Source: Vanilla planifolia
Taxonomy: Eukaryota > Streptophyta > Magnoliopsida > Asparagales > Orchidaceae
NCBI GenBank assembly: GCA_023846275.1
Contig: JAIUJO010000164.1
Coordinates: forward strand, 558,001-622,000
Direction: 5' to 3'
Length of the DNA: 64,000 bases
Part shown: piece by piece, positions 17,601 through 30,400 of the stretch
Layout of the letters: each line of letters opens with the position of its first letter
Numbering within the stretch: the first letter of the stretch is position 1
Position numbers and translations under genes: made by a program
Notes under the pieces: model-generated
The model's database searches: none
Seen by the model: only the letters and a program-made list of their open reading frames with translations
Told to the model about the DNA's origin: nothing

Positions 17601-20474
17601 ACACACCTACTCACAAAAGCGTACACACACAAATTTAACAAACACACACGTACACACTTATACAATCATACAAGCACATACATGCATACACACACACACA
17701 CACATGCATATGCAATGGCACATAGACACCCACAACTAAACACTCACAGACATACACAAGCATATTTATATGCACACACAGACACTTGAATGCACACTCA
17801 TCCATGCACACATGCTCACATGCATACTCCCACGCAAGCACACATGCACATTCTCAGACATGCATTCACATTTGCATGCATGCACACCCACACACACATA
17901 AGAAATCACACACAAAGACATGCATAAACACATGCATATGCACATGTACAAACTCACACATAAGCATACATGTACACACATGTGCACACATGACAACACA
18001 CACATGTGAACACAAACTTGCACATAGCACACATGCCCTCACAATCACACATGGACACACAAGCATGCACACAAGCATACACACAAATGCACACATGTGC
18101 ACATGAACAAGCACACATACACACATACAGAAACACATGCAAGCACCCGCACACACACACATGTGTGCAAATGTAGAAACAAACTCATGTACACATGCAG
18201 CACGCATGCATGCACACAACAACGTACATGCACAAGCAGTAGCACGTATGCGCATACACACAAACCTACATATAGAAACATGCACATGTAGATGCACTTG
18301 CATATACACAAACCCATAAACAAAAAAATGCATACACACACACACATGCATTGACATCCATATACATACACACGCATGTCGTTACACGCACACATGTACA
18401 CACATGTGTGTAGATAATCACACATATACATGAGCACTCACATACACCATCCACCCACATACGCACATACACAAGGACATGCATGCACATTCACATGCAA
18501 ACAAAGTACACATGCAAACACACATGTGCACTTGCACACACATGCGGGAACAAGAGCATAGAGTTCCACACACACATGCATGCCTAATCATGCACACACA
18601 CAAAAAAAGACTCATATACACACATGTGTGCATGCTTACACAGAAACACAAATGCTTGCACTCATGCACACATGCACAAAAACACTTGCAAAAACATACA
18701 AAAGCAAACAAAAGCACACACATGCTCAAACACATACACATGGACATGCTTGTTGACATGTACACATTAACAAATACATATACATACACACAAACACATA
18801 CAAAAATGTATGTGTGTGCATGCAGACACATGTGTACACACACGCACACACAGATGCATAGTTGCATACAACTTGCAAACACACAAACATGCACATGCAC
18901 ATTTATCTACAAACACACCGACATACATTCACACACATAGATACATACACACACATGAATATCACACTTGCACCAAACATGGACATAGATACAAATGCAC
19001 AGACATAGGCACACATACACTCTCACACACACACAAAAGCACACATGTACACACACACATGCATTCACATACATAGAAATTCTTGAATACAAATACACAC
19101 AAACATGCATAGACATACACATTGGCACACACAAATGCATGTGCACAAAAATATGCAATACACCCATATCTACACATGTGTAGAGACACACACATACACT
19201 AATACATACTCACTTACACATTCCCACACACACATGCATGCACATACACACATTCACTTGTGCATGCATATACACACAATCACATGCATGCACAAGCACA
19301 TGTACATACACTAGTGCACATGCACAAAAGCACCCATGCATACACGAACTCACATGCAACCAAACTCACACAAAGACTTGAACACACACACATACACACA
19401 CACACACACACTACATGCATAGAAGCACATGCATCACAACACATACAAACATATGCACACATGTGCACAAACATGAACACACTAATATGGACATGCACAT
19501 ATACAAGCACACAAATAACAAAACACATGCATACACTTGCTTGCAAACATAGACATAGACACACATGCATAGACATAGGAACACACATGCACGCACATAT
19601 CCACAAACGCACATTCACACATGCACACACACCCACACCCACATAGACATACAAGTGCATAAAAACCGACACACATGCATGGGCACAAACACAAATGAAC
19701 AAATATAGATACATAGACACACACCCACACTAATACTCAACCACACATGTATGCACTCAAATTAACACATACACACATGCATGCACACTCAGACACACAC
19801 ACATGTACATGCTTTTATATACACACATACACATTCACACACATGACAAGAACATGTAAATGCATCCATAAAGCAAATAAACACACATGCACATAGGCAT
19901 ACATGCATACATATACACACAGACTCACACATGCATGCAAAAACATGGCACAACCATAGCCATGCACATAAACATGCATAGATGGACAAATACATGTCCA
20001 TAAACACACAAATAGAAACATATGCATGCATACACACACTGACACATACACTCATGCACACACATACATGCACACAAATACACATGCTTTGACACACAAA
20101 CAAATGTGCGCACACACACATGCACACTAACATGCACACATACATATGTGCACACACAACACATGAGCATATGTATATGCATTCTCAAACATGCACATGC
20201 ACACACACACATGGACATATGCACACATCTATGCAAACACACACAAGTGTGCCAGCACTCATATGCATACACATATATGCAAATGCACAAATGTGCATAC
20301 ATGCTCACACATAGCACAAATCGATGACCATGTCAACACACACGCACAAAAACATGTAGCTATACAAACATGCACACAAACATGTAAACATGTAGAGACA
20401 CACACATTAGCATACTCATGAACACACACATGTATAATCACACACATGCATAAGCACACATGCTCACACACTTG

Positions 20475-22165
20475 ATTAAATCAGGCTAGGAATTAACTCC
20501 TAAGTTGGCTTAGGCACAGTGAGTTAGGTTGGACTCTTGAAGTGTTAAGTAATGGGATCAGGCCAGGTCAGACCTATAAATATTTGCATAGGTGGCTTAG
20601 GTCATTACCTCTTAATAACAAAAAGGGATGGCAAACCCCATTAGGGTGACTTTTATAGGTAGAGGAAGTATTATAAATGCTAAACATCATATACAAGCTT
20701 TAGTTCTGGGTCTAAAACTTATCCCAATTTACTTTCAAACGATAGTGAATCAGTGCCATGTAATTGCACATTTTTGTAATTGAATGATAAATATCACATC
20801 TACCTTTGCAAAAAGTAGATTCCAACTAACCATTCATCTAATAATCTTGATTGATTGATGAGATTGCTTCTACCATTTTGAATAATAATTTTCATCTTAT
20901 CATCTATCCATAAATCCTAATCAAATGGTTAAGATCTTCACTTTTATGAATAGTGCCATTTGCCTAGCTATTTATCCGAAAAGCTCGATTGAATTGTTGA
21001 GATCATCTCTACCTTAGTGAATAGTGGTCTTACACATCAATATTATGTATCCAGTATATAGGATCTTATGATGTAGATCAAATTTTTCTATGATTAGATT
21101 TGGACCCTTTGTACAATATTTTGATTTAGTGACTCCTATTTCATCCATCCAGATAGAATGGTGGTCACTATTCCTACTCATAATTAGTGTTTTAAAAGTT
21201 GTTTGTGTTTGTTTTGAATGTCAAAATGTAACAACTATTTGGGTGACCATTTATAGTCTTTGAAAAATTTTTATTTTTGTCTAAAATATTCTAACATAAG
21301 TAGTGGAACATTATGACTTAGAGGATTATTGATGTTAACCTTACCACATTAATATTTTTGGAAGAAAAGGTACAAAATCAAAAATTGCAATCCGATTTCA
21401 ATGCCTTTATTAGAGCCATATTTGCAAATCTTTTTCTCTTTCTTGCTTTAGCATTTTCTTTGGTTGCATATCTTTTTGGTAATTTTTTAACAATTGATTA
21501 TTTATTTCCTCATTTCTTATTTATTTTTTTAGAAAATATTATGTTAAAGCAAGAACTTTATTCAATTTATTTTTCTTAATTAGTACATATTAATAAATCA
21601 TATGGATTTAAAATTTTAAAACAAAGTTCTTTAGATTATTTCAAAATTCCATATATGCGTTCATATTCCAACATCATAATCCATATAATTACGTTATATA
21701 TGTTTTTATAAGTGAATAATGAAATGTTTTGGTTAATTATAATTTTGTATTATAATTTAATATTATAAGCTTTTATAATTGAGAGTGGCTTTGTTAGAAA
21801 TCCTTGTCTGGTTGATTGGGAGTAGATGTTGACCCATGTTAGGTTGAACCACCAAAAAACCTCTTGTTATTTTTTTCTTTGTTATTACACAATTTATAAT
21901 ATTTTTCTTATTTAATAATAATTAATTATATATATATAGTATGTTAATAAAAATTATTTTTATTAAGCATAAAATAGTTCATTGAAAAATGTTTTTAAAA
22001 TTATAAAACATATATTTTATTTTATTATTTTTATTTAACAAAATTTTTAATCAACAATTTTATAATTAGAAAAGTTTTATTTAAGAAAACAATTTAAAAA
22101 TAAAAAAGTATTTAAATGCATAATTCACGCCTACCGTATCCTTTGAATTGGCTCAATATAGATTA
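20475..22165 (+). repeat. 5' LTR of copia A (lacks its first part)
   Basis: The first ~870 bp match 25,670-26,520, for example AGTGTTAAGTAATGGGAT and CATCATATACAAGCTT in both. Inside are three or four imperfect tandem units of about 65-75 bp, each with a core like TTGAGATC...GAATAGTG (about 20,830-21,035). The segment 21,345-22,165 reads like the 3' end of a copia LTR (TTGATTGGGAGTAGATGTTG, then GAACCACC) and runs directly into the primer-binding site. The beginning expected from the right LTR is missing at the AC-array junction. Confidence 0.65.
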
Positions 22166-22172
22166 TATCAAG

Positions 22173-22184
22173 TGGTATAGGAGT
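22173..22184 (+). other. Copia primer-binding site (decayed)
   Basis: TGGTATAGGAGT corresponds to the TGGTATCAGAGC initiator-Met-tRNA primer-binding site of plant copia elements, with a few changes. It lies about 90 bp before the gag start, as expected. Confidence 0.65.
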
Positions 22185-22271
22185 AGGTTGCATCAAGGGA
22201 AGAACTTATAGGAGATCCCATCATTTTGATTTCTTGTTGTGTTCTGAGTTTCCATTTATGTTTTCAACAAC

Positions 22272-23360
22272 ATGCATCCACCTATGTTTGAAGGTCAAAA
22301 TATTTCTTTGTGGAAAAATGATTTTAAAGCTTTTATTTTAAAAATTAGTATTAATTTATTATTTTTATTTAAAAGTCCTTTTATTGTTTTAAATTTTTCT
22401 CATGAATAATTTAGGAGTTTAAGTTAAAGAAATGATAATTGAATGAATTATCTTTATTTTACTAAATCTAACCAACTTGAAGTCAGGATTTGTCATCTAA
22501 AAATTTCTTTTTAGGCTATGTAGGAACTAGAGAATTTATATGAAAAATAGGTTATATTTCTTACCCAAGATAAGAAGAAAATGAGAAATCAAAAGAAAAA
22601 AATAGAGAAAAGAAAGAGAGAAACTTTATGCCCTTAGAAGTAAGCTCATCATTCTAAGGTGCACAATAAATTTTTTTCTTTAATAATAATAATAATCTCA
22701 TTATTAGTGATGATCAATTCACTATTTCTTTTAATAACCTTATAATTGAGTATAAGAAATTGATTGGGTTATATTAGATTAAAAGTAAAATATGACAAAG
22801 TAGAGCATTGTGTTTACTTACTAGAAAGGTAATGTAATAAGTTTAAAGCTAGAAATGAATAGCTTCAAAGACATTTCCTTATACATGATACTAATGTAAG
22901 AACCTTAGAAAGTAAATTTGATGAATATGAGACATCTTTAGACTTAAGCAGTTCATGTACTGATTCTTTCAAATATGAAAGTATAATATAACAACTTATT
23001 TGACTCAAAAAGATAGATAGAAATGTTTTTATGTACATATAAATGATAATAGTAGCTATTTTATTTTACATATGCACAAACATGCTTCATCATATAACTA
23101 TGTGATAAGAAAAAAATTTAGTTTGCATATTATTCAAAAAAATCTCCATGTTAAATCCCCTGCTGTATGCAATTATTGTGATAGACATGGACAGATTTCT
23201 TATGATTACTTAAGAAATTCATTTATTTAAACTAAGATAAATATGAATTGACTCTTAAAGGAATATGTTTAAAAAATTCCTTTGTATAGACACCTTAATC
23301 ATAAACTATCATAATTGAACCCAAGATGCTTGGGTTCTTAAATTTAAAGCTTATATATGT
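22272..23360 (+). pseudogene. Degenerate copia gag
   Basis: Translation from ATG at 22,272 gives MHPPMFEGQNISLWKNDFKA, which fits the N-terminus of copia gag (pattern PP.F.G.N...WK..F). Stops and frameshifts follow. Near 22,830-22,980 there is a charged helical stretch with the ESKFDEYE pattern of the gag coiled coil. At 23,168-23,208 a zinc knuckle reads CNYCDRHGQISYDY: the CX2C and an HG pair are kept but the last Cys is gone. Near 23,320-23,345 TQDAWVLKFK matches the AWVPK linker before protease. In life it would form the virus-like particle. It cannot be expressed as one protein now. Confidence 0.7.
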
Positions 23361-24990
23361 GTATTAGTATATCTCCGTAATTAGGATCTATGAAGACAAG
23401 CCTTGCCTTATGAGTTTGCATGTGTCACACTTGCAAAATATTTATGGCCCTTACTTTTAGGAAAAACATTTAATTTTATTTGTAAATTTGTTATAATTAT
23501 TTAATATCTCTTTAGGAAAATTGAATAGATCATGTTTCCATATGTAGCTTGAATGTTAAATGTTAGCTTAGAAGAGTTTTAGGAAGGTGAGAGTATCAAG
23601 ATTTATGATGTTTTTAGATTTGTTATCATGGAAAACTTGACCAAGGTCTTATACATAGATTATTAAATTATCAATATAAGAAATATGAATTTATTTAGTG
23701 TGTCATTAAAGTCTTGTGCATTTTATTAAATTATTGATTACATGTGAGATAAGTGAAAATGCTTTTTGGAAAACAATAAGTTATGAATTCTAGAGATAAA
23801 ATTTTAAAAAAATCAACTTGGAGCTTAATGTGATGGATAATGTTCATACATGTTAAGCTCTTAAAGAACTTGTTAGAAATTAAAGACATAAGTAATGGTG
23901 AGTAAAACTAAGAGATATACTGAAAAAAGTTGAAGAATTTTGACAAATTATTATTTTATTATTCTTTTTTGCTGTAGATGAACTTTGAAATGTAGTATTT
24001 CATGCAATTATATGAGATTTTTTTATTAAATCATTATTTGTTAAAACCATTCATAAGCTCACATTACTCTTAAGTATTAACCCACTTTAGTGATTCTCAA
24101 AGGAGGAGAAGCTAGTGCTATAACTTAGGTTGAGTTAATAACTTTATCTATTAATTATACCTTTGGTCATTCTTTATTAAAAAAATCAATAATTTAAATT
24201 AAAGAAATACTTTATTTTTAAAGATTAGAATGTTGTTGCTGTTGTTATGTTAAGAAAGAGATTTAGAGTACTGAAATGAAAATCCTTAATACATATCATT
24301 ATGTTCTATAAGTGAACTTTCTTATTTTTTATATTTAGAATTGATAACAAATGGTTTACTAATTAGGAGTTAAGTGTAGTTCTTAGAAATTATAGATGCA
24401 TCTCCATTGTCTATTGTGTATCATTTTATCTTTCTGAACATAAAAGGGAGAGAACCCCATGCAGGCATGCTTAATCTTATGTATTTCTTTTTAGATCGAC
24501 TTCTTATAGAAATTACCACAAACATACATAATAAGAATGTAACAAAGTTCAAAATCATGAATGTTATTAAACTAAACATAGATAAAATGTATGATAAATA
24601 AATAATATTGTTATATTTGTATAGTATTGTTAAAATTTTTCTCATAAAGGTTGATGATTAGCTTTCGTTTATGCTTATTAACAAATAAATATTTTTGTTA
24701 TAACTTTTTTTACAAAGATTTATTATAACGTGTACCTTTGGTTGCTTGAAGACAAATTATGCATAAATAGCATTATTGTGTTCACCCTTTGTTTACATGT
24801 TTTATTCTAATTTTATGTTTTGATGCATGATAAAAAAGGGGAGAGATATGTGTGAAATAAAAAAATATTAGTTGTATCCCAAGTTTGTGGCATAATTATA
24901 TGAATTTCATGCATTGATGTCAAGCAAGAATGTAAGGGGAGCACATGCATGCTCGTATGATTTATATCTTTTCATTCACTATTTTTTTAA
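23360..24990. other. AT-rich interior of copia A, no recognisable gene
   Basis: This is the place where protease, integrase and reverse transcriptase should lie, but I recognise none of their motifs on either strand. A polypurine tract, AAAAAAGGGGAGAGAT, sits at about 24,831-24,846, as is common between pol and the 3' LTR of SIRE-type elements. The short open frames here (for example 24,407-24,601) have no recognisable content. Confidence 0.55.
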
Positions 24991-24992
24991 TG

Positions 24993-25020
24993 GTTTTGTC
25001 AGCATCAAACATGGGAGATT
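24993..25020 (+). other. Polypurine tract at the 3' LTR boundary
   Basis: GTTTTGTCAGCATCAAACATGGGAGATT resembles the GTCATCATCAAA-GGGGGAGA motif that precedes the 3' LTR in SIRE/Maximus copia elements, where plus-strand synthesis is primed. The G run is decayed. Confidence 0.6.
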
Positions 25021-26520
25021 AATATACCTTTAGTTATGACACTACTTGCTTGATGACAATAAAATAATTATGATAATTTCTCTAATACTTTTAAGTATTT
25101 TTTAGGTCATGCATCTTAAGAACCTACAGGATTAATCAATTAGAAAGTTTTGACAAGATGTCTCATGAAGCAATCCATAAATGATGCAATGTCTAGTAGT
25201 GATGGTGACTATGCGACAACCATGGCTTAAATGATATATCTATGAGCCATTGATCAAACTCTTGGTGGAGTAGGTGACCATCAGAAGTCTGTCTCCAAAA
25301 TATCTACATATTTGATTCTTTATCCCATCACTTGATTACAAATGATACAATTACTTTGCAAAACACCATTCATTCACCAGCATGATCATTAATTTCTTAT
25401 GCATTACTATTTTATACTTACAAAAATATTTTATTTCCTAGTAGCTACAAAAATTCTTTAAAAGAAAACCATTAATATTTAAAAGATGGCCTAAAATAAA
25501 CAAAACTTTTGCCTAAGCACCTACAAATGGCTAAGCCCAAAGGCTTGGTCCAAGTGGCCCAAACTTCTACTAAGCAATAAGCCTTGGGGAGTTGTAGGTT
25601 AAGAAATAGAGTCAACAAAATTATTTTAGGATAGGGTCTTAATCATTACACAATTCCATATGCACAAGGAGTAAATCAGGTTATGAAATAACTCTTAAAT
25701 TAGCTTAGGTGTACCAAGTTAGGACAGACTCATGGAGTGTTAAGTAATGGGATTGGGTCAGATCAAATCCATAAATATATATGCAAGTGAATTAGCTCAT
25801 TAATTCTTAAGAGTGCCAAGGTCCAATCGACCCCATTAGATAGACCTTTATGCATACACTAAGCATTATGAATACCAAACATCATATACAAGCTTGCGAT
25901 GTGGGATAAAAAAATTAGTCCTATTTTCTTCCAAACAGGAGCAAAGCATTTATTTCTGATAATGCATTTTCACAATTGAATAACCAGGATCACATCCTCC
26001 TTTATTCCATCTAACTAGTCAAATTGATGAGAGTGGCTCCATCATTTGGAATAATATTTTTTCATCTTACCATGTATTCGTAAAACCCAAGCAAATGTCT
26101 GAAATCTTCTCCACATTTGTGACATCTAATCGCCCATCCATAAAGTTCAATCAAACTCCTATGATTATCTTCACCTTTTCTGAATAGTGCTCTTACACAT
26201 CAACATCATCTATTCATCATGTGAGATCTAATGGTCTAGATCAATTCCTACTTGGATTAAATCAAGACCCTTTATTCAACATTCTAAGCAAGCAGCTCTT
26301 ATTTTGTCCACCTATATTGGACGACAATAGCTATTCCCACTCATAATAAGAATTCTTGAAAGTTTTTTATATTTTTTTTAAAAACCAAAATGTAAGATTA
26401 TTTTTGGAGACCCTTTCTAGCCATTAAAAAATTCTATTATGTACAAAATATTCAAATATAAATGGAGGAGCCTTAGGAGTTGGAAGATTGATGATTTTAA
26501 CCTTACTACAATATTTTAGG
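25020..26520 (+). repeat. 3' LTR of copia A (lacks its last part)
   Basis: It begins after the polypurine tract. Early on, CTTGCTTGATGACAATAAA recalls the GATGACAA start region of SIRE LTRs. From 25,670 it matches the 5' LTR of the same element and ends at 26,520, exactly where element B's integrase begins on the other strand. Part C of the LTR, seen at 21,345-22,165, is missing. Adding the pieces gives a full LTR of about 2.3 kb. Confidence 0.6.
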
Positions 26521-29315
26521 AAGATTCTCTCATCTAATTTTAGATGAAAGTTTCCCAATTCTCTTTTCCCATTATTTGAAATGTAACATTTATAACCAAA
26601 TACATGTAAATGATTACTTTTTGGTTTCTTATTAAACGCTATTCATATGGTATTTTTTTAATTTCGGTCTAGGAAAGCATTCTATTTGGAACATAGCAAG
26701 ATGTAAGCAAAGCTTTTGCCCAAACGAATTTTGCTATACCTTACACATTCGTTATAGTTCTAGCTAAATCTAAAAAAAGTTCTATTTTTGCTCCACTATA
26801 CCATTTTGTTGTGAAGATTTAGATGCCAAAAATATGTGAAAAATTCAATTATTATTACAATACTCAATGTATTAATAATTTCTAAATTCTCTTTCATTAT
26901 CACTTCCAATAAGCAAGTAAATTATCACCTAACTTATTTTGTAATTTGGTTATCAATATTTGAAATTGTTTACATGATTCACTCTTTTGTCTTAAGAAAG
27001 TAACCCATGCATACTTGGAATAATCATCTACAATAACTTGTCCATATTTCTTATCTCTTAAACTCAGGGGATGTATTGTTCCAAAAATGTTTGTGTTTAA
27101 CTTCCAAAATCTTCTTAGAAGTTAGATCTTTCTTGGTTTGAAAGCTTGCTTTTGCTTATTTTCCTAAATTTTGTAGTCCATAAACAAAATTATCTACAAA
27201 AGTTAATTCATGTAAATTACTATGCTTAATCATTTTTCTTAAGATATGTGTACAAGCATAACATATCTCTTATGCCATAAATTTGAGTCACTAGTACGTG
27301 ATGCAAAACATTTTATCTAAGAATTATTTATAGTTTTTATATCAAATAAATAAGTATTATTTCTTCTAGGTACAACAATTATTATATTTTTATTTTTACA
27401 AATTTTACATGTAATAGTATCAAATGAAATACTAAAACTACTCTCACAAAGTAGACTAAGGCTAAGTAAATTATACATTAAACCTTGAACAAATAAAACT
27501 ATAATAATTAAAAATATAAGGTGCTCAATAATATCAATTCCTTTAATAGATTTCTTTGAATTGTCACTAAGCACAATGTTTCCTCTATCATAGGCCTTTA
27601 GTTAGGAGAATAGCTTGATATTTTTTCTGACATGTGTCTTGAACACCCATTATCTAAGAACCACATGTTCTCCTCAACCTTGTAAAGAAGAAATTCATGC
27701 ACTCACAAATTAATTGTTAGATTTAGGAACCCAAACCATTTTTCGTTCATTAAATTTAGGAGTAGTTAAACTACTATTTGCCTTCAATACTCATGCATAA
27801 GTAGGATAGTTTGAGTGAACATTATTTTTAATTCTACAAGTATATGAAGTGGGACATAAAAGCATGTAATAATTATATATAAGTTCATTATAGCCATTTG
27901 ACAAGTAAATATTTTTACTAAACTTATGCATATCAAATATTCTAAGAAGTGTAACTTCTCTACTGATTGACTTTGCTCTTGAAAATGAACAACTAAAGTG
28001 CAAAGATTTAAAATCATCAAATTCCTTAACTAAGAAAGAATGCACATTAATGTTTTGTACTAAGTCATCATTGGTATTTTTTATTTAATCAGAAGGACCT
28101 AAACATTCACAGTATTCCTCTCAAGTTTCATATATTTTTTACTTAAAGTTTCATACTTTTTACAAGATAAAACAAATATTTAGCTATTTTTTCATTTGAA
28201 TAATTTACGTTTTCCTCACTTGAAGATGCACTCTCTTCTTCTTCATCTTCTTCTCTAGCCATGATGCAAAAGAATCTTTCATTATAATTCTCCTCTTCAC
28301 TTGTACATATTTTTTTTTAATCACTCCAAGCTGTTTCAATATTTTCTTCTTCTTCATACTTTTCTTCTTCTCATTTTTTTCTTTTTCAGCCCTTTCTTGT
28401 ATGATAGGACATGCTATTCTAATATGTCTTATCTTTTTAGATTCATGACAAATATTTTTCTCTTTCCTTCTTATCATTCTCTTAAAGTTTTGATTTCTAT
28501 ACTTTCTTATACCATTTAGAACTTTAGATAAGACTTTTAAAATTAAAGATTTTCAATCATCATTAGTGGATTCCTCTTCTAAAATGCCTTCCCCTATCAT
28601 CAACACTATTGGTTTTTCCTTTATTTTTTTCTTCTCAATTAATTCTTCTTCTAATTTTCACCTTTCTATTTCTTTCTTATTTGTCATAAGCACACCCATA
28701 AAGTCATCTATTTCATCACAGAAATATTTTTGGCTATCTTGATAGTGGTGGCTAATGAATCATACTCTTTTGGCAAGATTCTTATTATGTTATTTACCTA
28801 TTCATTCATAAAAATTGTCTTTTTCAAGCTAGCAAGTGCATTAGTAGTATTAGTAAATCTAATAATCATGCTTTTGATGTATTCATTTGAAAGAATCCTA
28901 AATAGCTCATAGTCATGTGTCATTATGCTTATTTTGTTTTCCTAAATAAAAGAAATGCTTCCATATGTTACTTCTAATTTATGGCAAACTCATAGCAATT
29001 TCTAAATTATGATTCTATTGAATTCTATGTCATAAGCATAATATAAAATATTTATGTCTCTATCATTTAATTGCACTTTATATTTTTTTGTGATCATCCA
29101 TTTCATAAAAAGGTTTAGGAACAAAAGTTCTTTATGCATTTTTCTTTATAGGAAAATCAAAAGGAACATGTATCACTTATATTTTTTTATCAACAAATTT
29201 TAAATGACTGGCCACCCTAATCATCCAATAAAGACAGCAATCATCAGAAAAGAGTGGCGGCCTGCTAGAAGCCACACCTTCACTCAACCTAGTCGAAGCA
29301 TCAATTTGAGCCATA
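26520..29315 (-). pseudogene. Copia B gag-pol remnant (gag, protease, integrase)
   Basis: Read on the minus strand from 29,315. Gag starts MAQIDASTRLSEG with SRPPLFSDD and a later zinc knuckle NICHESKKIRHIRIACP (about 28,400), the second Cys replaced by Ser. MVWVPKSN lies at about 27,725-27,745. Protease WFLDNGCSRHMS (27,622-27,670) has the active-site DSG/DTG changed to DNG. VQGLMYNLLSLSLLCESSFS at about 27,440-27,500 is the conserved post-protease block. The integrase core VIVDDYSKYAWVTFLRQ (about 27,000-27,052) keeps the first catalytic Asp region. The KNRT and YVPNRM blocks follow, and a GERIFL-like stretch closes at 26,520. Reverse transcriptase and RNase H are absent: the frame is cut where copia A's LTR begins. 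Many stops make it dead. Confidence 0.82.
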
Positions 29316-29353
29316 GATCTCCCAAAGAATTTCTTCTCACTGAAAGGGACTTC

Positions 29354-29365
29354 GCTCTAATACCA
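29354..29365 (-). other. Copia B primer-binding site
   Basis: On the minus strand TGGTATTAGAGC is one substitution from the plant copia primer-binding site TGGTATCAGAGC. It lies about 50 bp before the gag start of element B. Confidence 0.78.
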
Positions 29366-30400
29366 ATTGAATATTGATTAGTAGGGAGAATTGGGAAAAT
29401 TAAAAACCTTAATTTCTTGAAAATTTGTTAATTTTTATTTTGATAATAAAGCTTTAGAAATTGTGAAATAATAAGGTACAAAAATTTAAACTTGTACAAA
29501 ATTAACTTTTAGGTGGTTTGGTTTAAAATCAAGTGTACAACCAACCTTAACAAAAACTAAGTATTAAAAACCACATAAACCTTTCATCAAAGGAAAGGTA
29601 ATGCTAAAATCTTACAATAAGAATGTAAAACAAGCTATAATAGCCTTACAACATAATAGAATTTGTCGAAAAAGGAAAGAAAATGATGATAAAAATATGT
29701 ACAAATAAATCCTATGCTTCACAAAATTTTTAACAATATACAATTATTTTAATTTAATCAATTATAAAGTGAGAAAATGAGAATTTAGCTTATTGGAAGA
29801 TGAATTAAAAAATTTGGAGTTTGTTCAAGAGAGATGTAGTGTAAAGAGGTGATGATTAGCAATGGCTGTGAATTGCTTTAAGATTATGACTTGAGAATTC
29901 TTCTTTAAAATTTTGTAAAAGTTTTAATCAACAAATTTTGCTAAAAACTTCTTCTATTTATAGACATCTTATAACGACTAAAAGCACTTACCAAACAACC
30001 AATGTAGCCATTACATTTTCACTTCCACAATTTTTTATTAGAAATTTAATATTTAAAAAAAATCCCAATGGCTCAAAATAGTAGCTAAAAGACTTATTGC
30101 ATTGGAACTTTAGAACTGATTGAACACAGCCATTTGATTACACATACTTTGCTATCAGCCAAATAGAATTTAATAAGTTCTTTTTAGAAATATACATTTG
30201 GTCTGGTCATTGGATCAGAATTACGATCAGAGGATATAATTAACTTATTGAGTAGAGGAAATACGAACCATGCTATTGTGAAACTATGTGACCAGACAAC
30301 TAATAGAATTAACAGGTTGAAAAATTATATATGATGGGGATCGTTTGACAGCAAAAAAGCATGAATGGATGGCACACTTCACTCCTACAATTTTGAAGTT
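29366..30400 (-). repeat. 5' LTR of copia B (outer end uncertain)
   Basis: The AT-rich sequence on the far side of the primer-binding site should be the LTR. A TATA-like CTATAAATAGAAG on the minus strand at about 29,953-29,965 could be its promoter. TTTTAGGTGGTTTGGTTT at about 29,510 recurs as TTTTTAGGTGGTTTAAG at about 35,153 in element C's LTR. I could not fix the outer border. Confidence 0.5.

Larger units (their letters stand above)
1..20470. repeat. 20-kb degenerate AC/GT alternating purine-pyrimidine array
   Basis: The plus strand consists almost entirely of ACAC, ATGC, ACAT and ATAC steps, so purine and pyrimidine alternate for long stretches, broken by short AAA or GAA interruptions. 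The variant steps are what transitions (C to T, A to G) in an (AC)n tract would give, so this reads as an ancient expanded dinucleotide array that has diverged without losing alternation. It enters from before position 1 and stops abruptly near 20,470, where copia LTR sequence begins. Long open frames on both strands are an artefact: ACAC reads as His-Thr on plus and as Val-Cys on minus, and ATGC supplies Met codons. Alternating (AC)n DNA is known to favour Z-DNA. Any function here is unknown. Confidence 0.93.
20475..26520 (+). mobile_element. Copia element A, SIRE/Maximus-like, truncated at both ends
   Basis: The pieces occur in the order expected for a Ty1-copia retrotransposon on the plus strand: LTR remnant, primer-binding site (22,173-22,184), gag with a zinc knuckle, a long non-coding stretch, G-rich polypurine tracts (24,832 and about 25,010), then a second LTR remnant. 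A block of about 850-870 bp is shared in direct orientation by the two LTRs (20,475-21,345 and 25,670-26,520). The left LTR lacks its beginning, where the AC array abuts it. The right LTR lacks its end, where element B begins. The interior is only about 2.85 kb, and I see no protease, integrase or reverse transcriptase, so it is a deletion derivative or a non-autonomous member. Lineage assignment rests on gag and polypurine-tract style and is tentative. Confidence 0.72.

Noticed and set aside
1..20470. Dozens of long open frames encoding His-Thr-rich or Cys-Val-Met-rich proteins on both strands
   Set aside because: They are what alternating AC/GT repeats translate to in every frame. They overlap each other on both strands and carry no domain, so they are not genes. 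The same applies to 31,138-31,598, 32,763-34,625 and 36,489-36,696.
1..20470. Telomere, CRISPR-like array or centromeric satellite
   Set aside because: No TTTAGGG-type repeat, no regular repeat-spacer pattern, and no fixed monomer longer than the dinucleotide apart from two local 26-bp duplications. The window is eukaryotic.
21358..21579. 73-codon frame as a small membrane protein
   Set aside because: The Phe/Leu-rich translation reflects AT-rich LTR sequence. It lies within the 5' LTR of copia A and has no other support.
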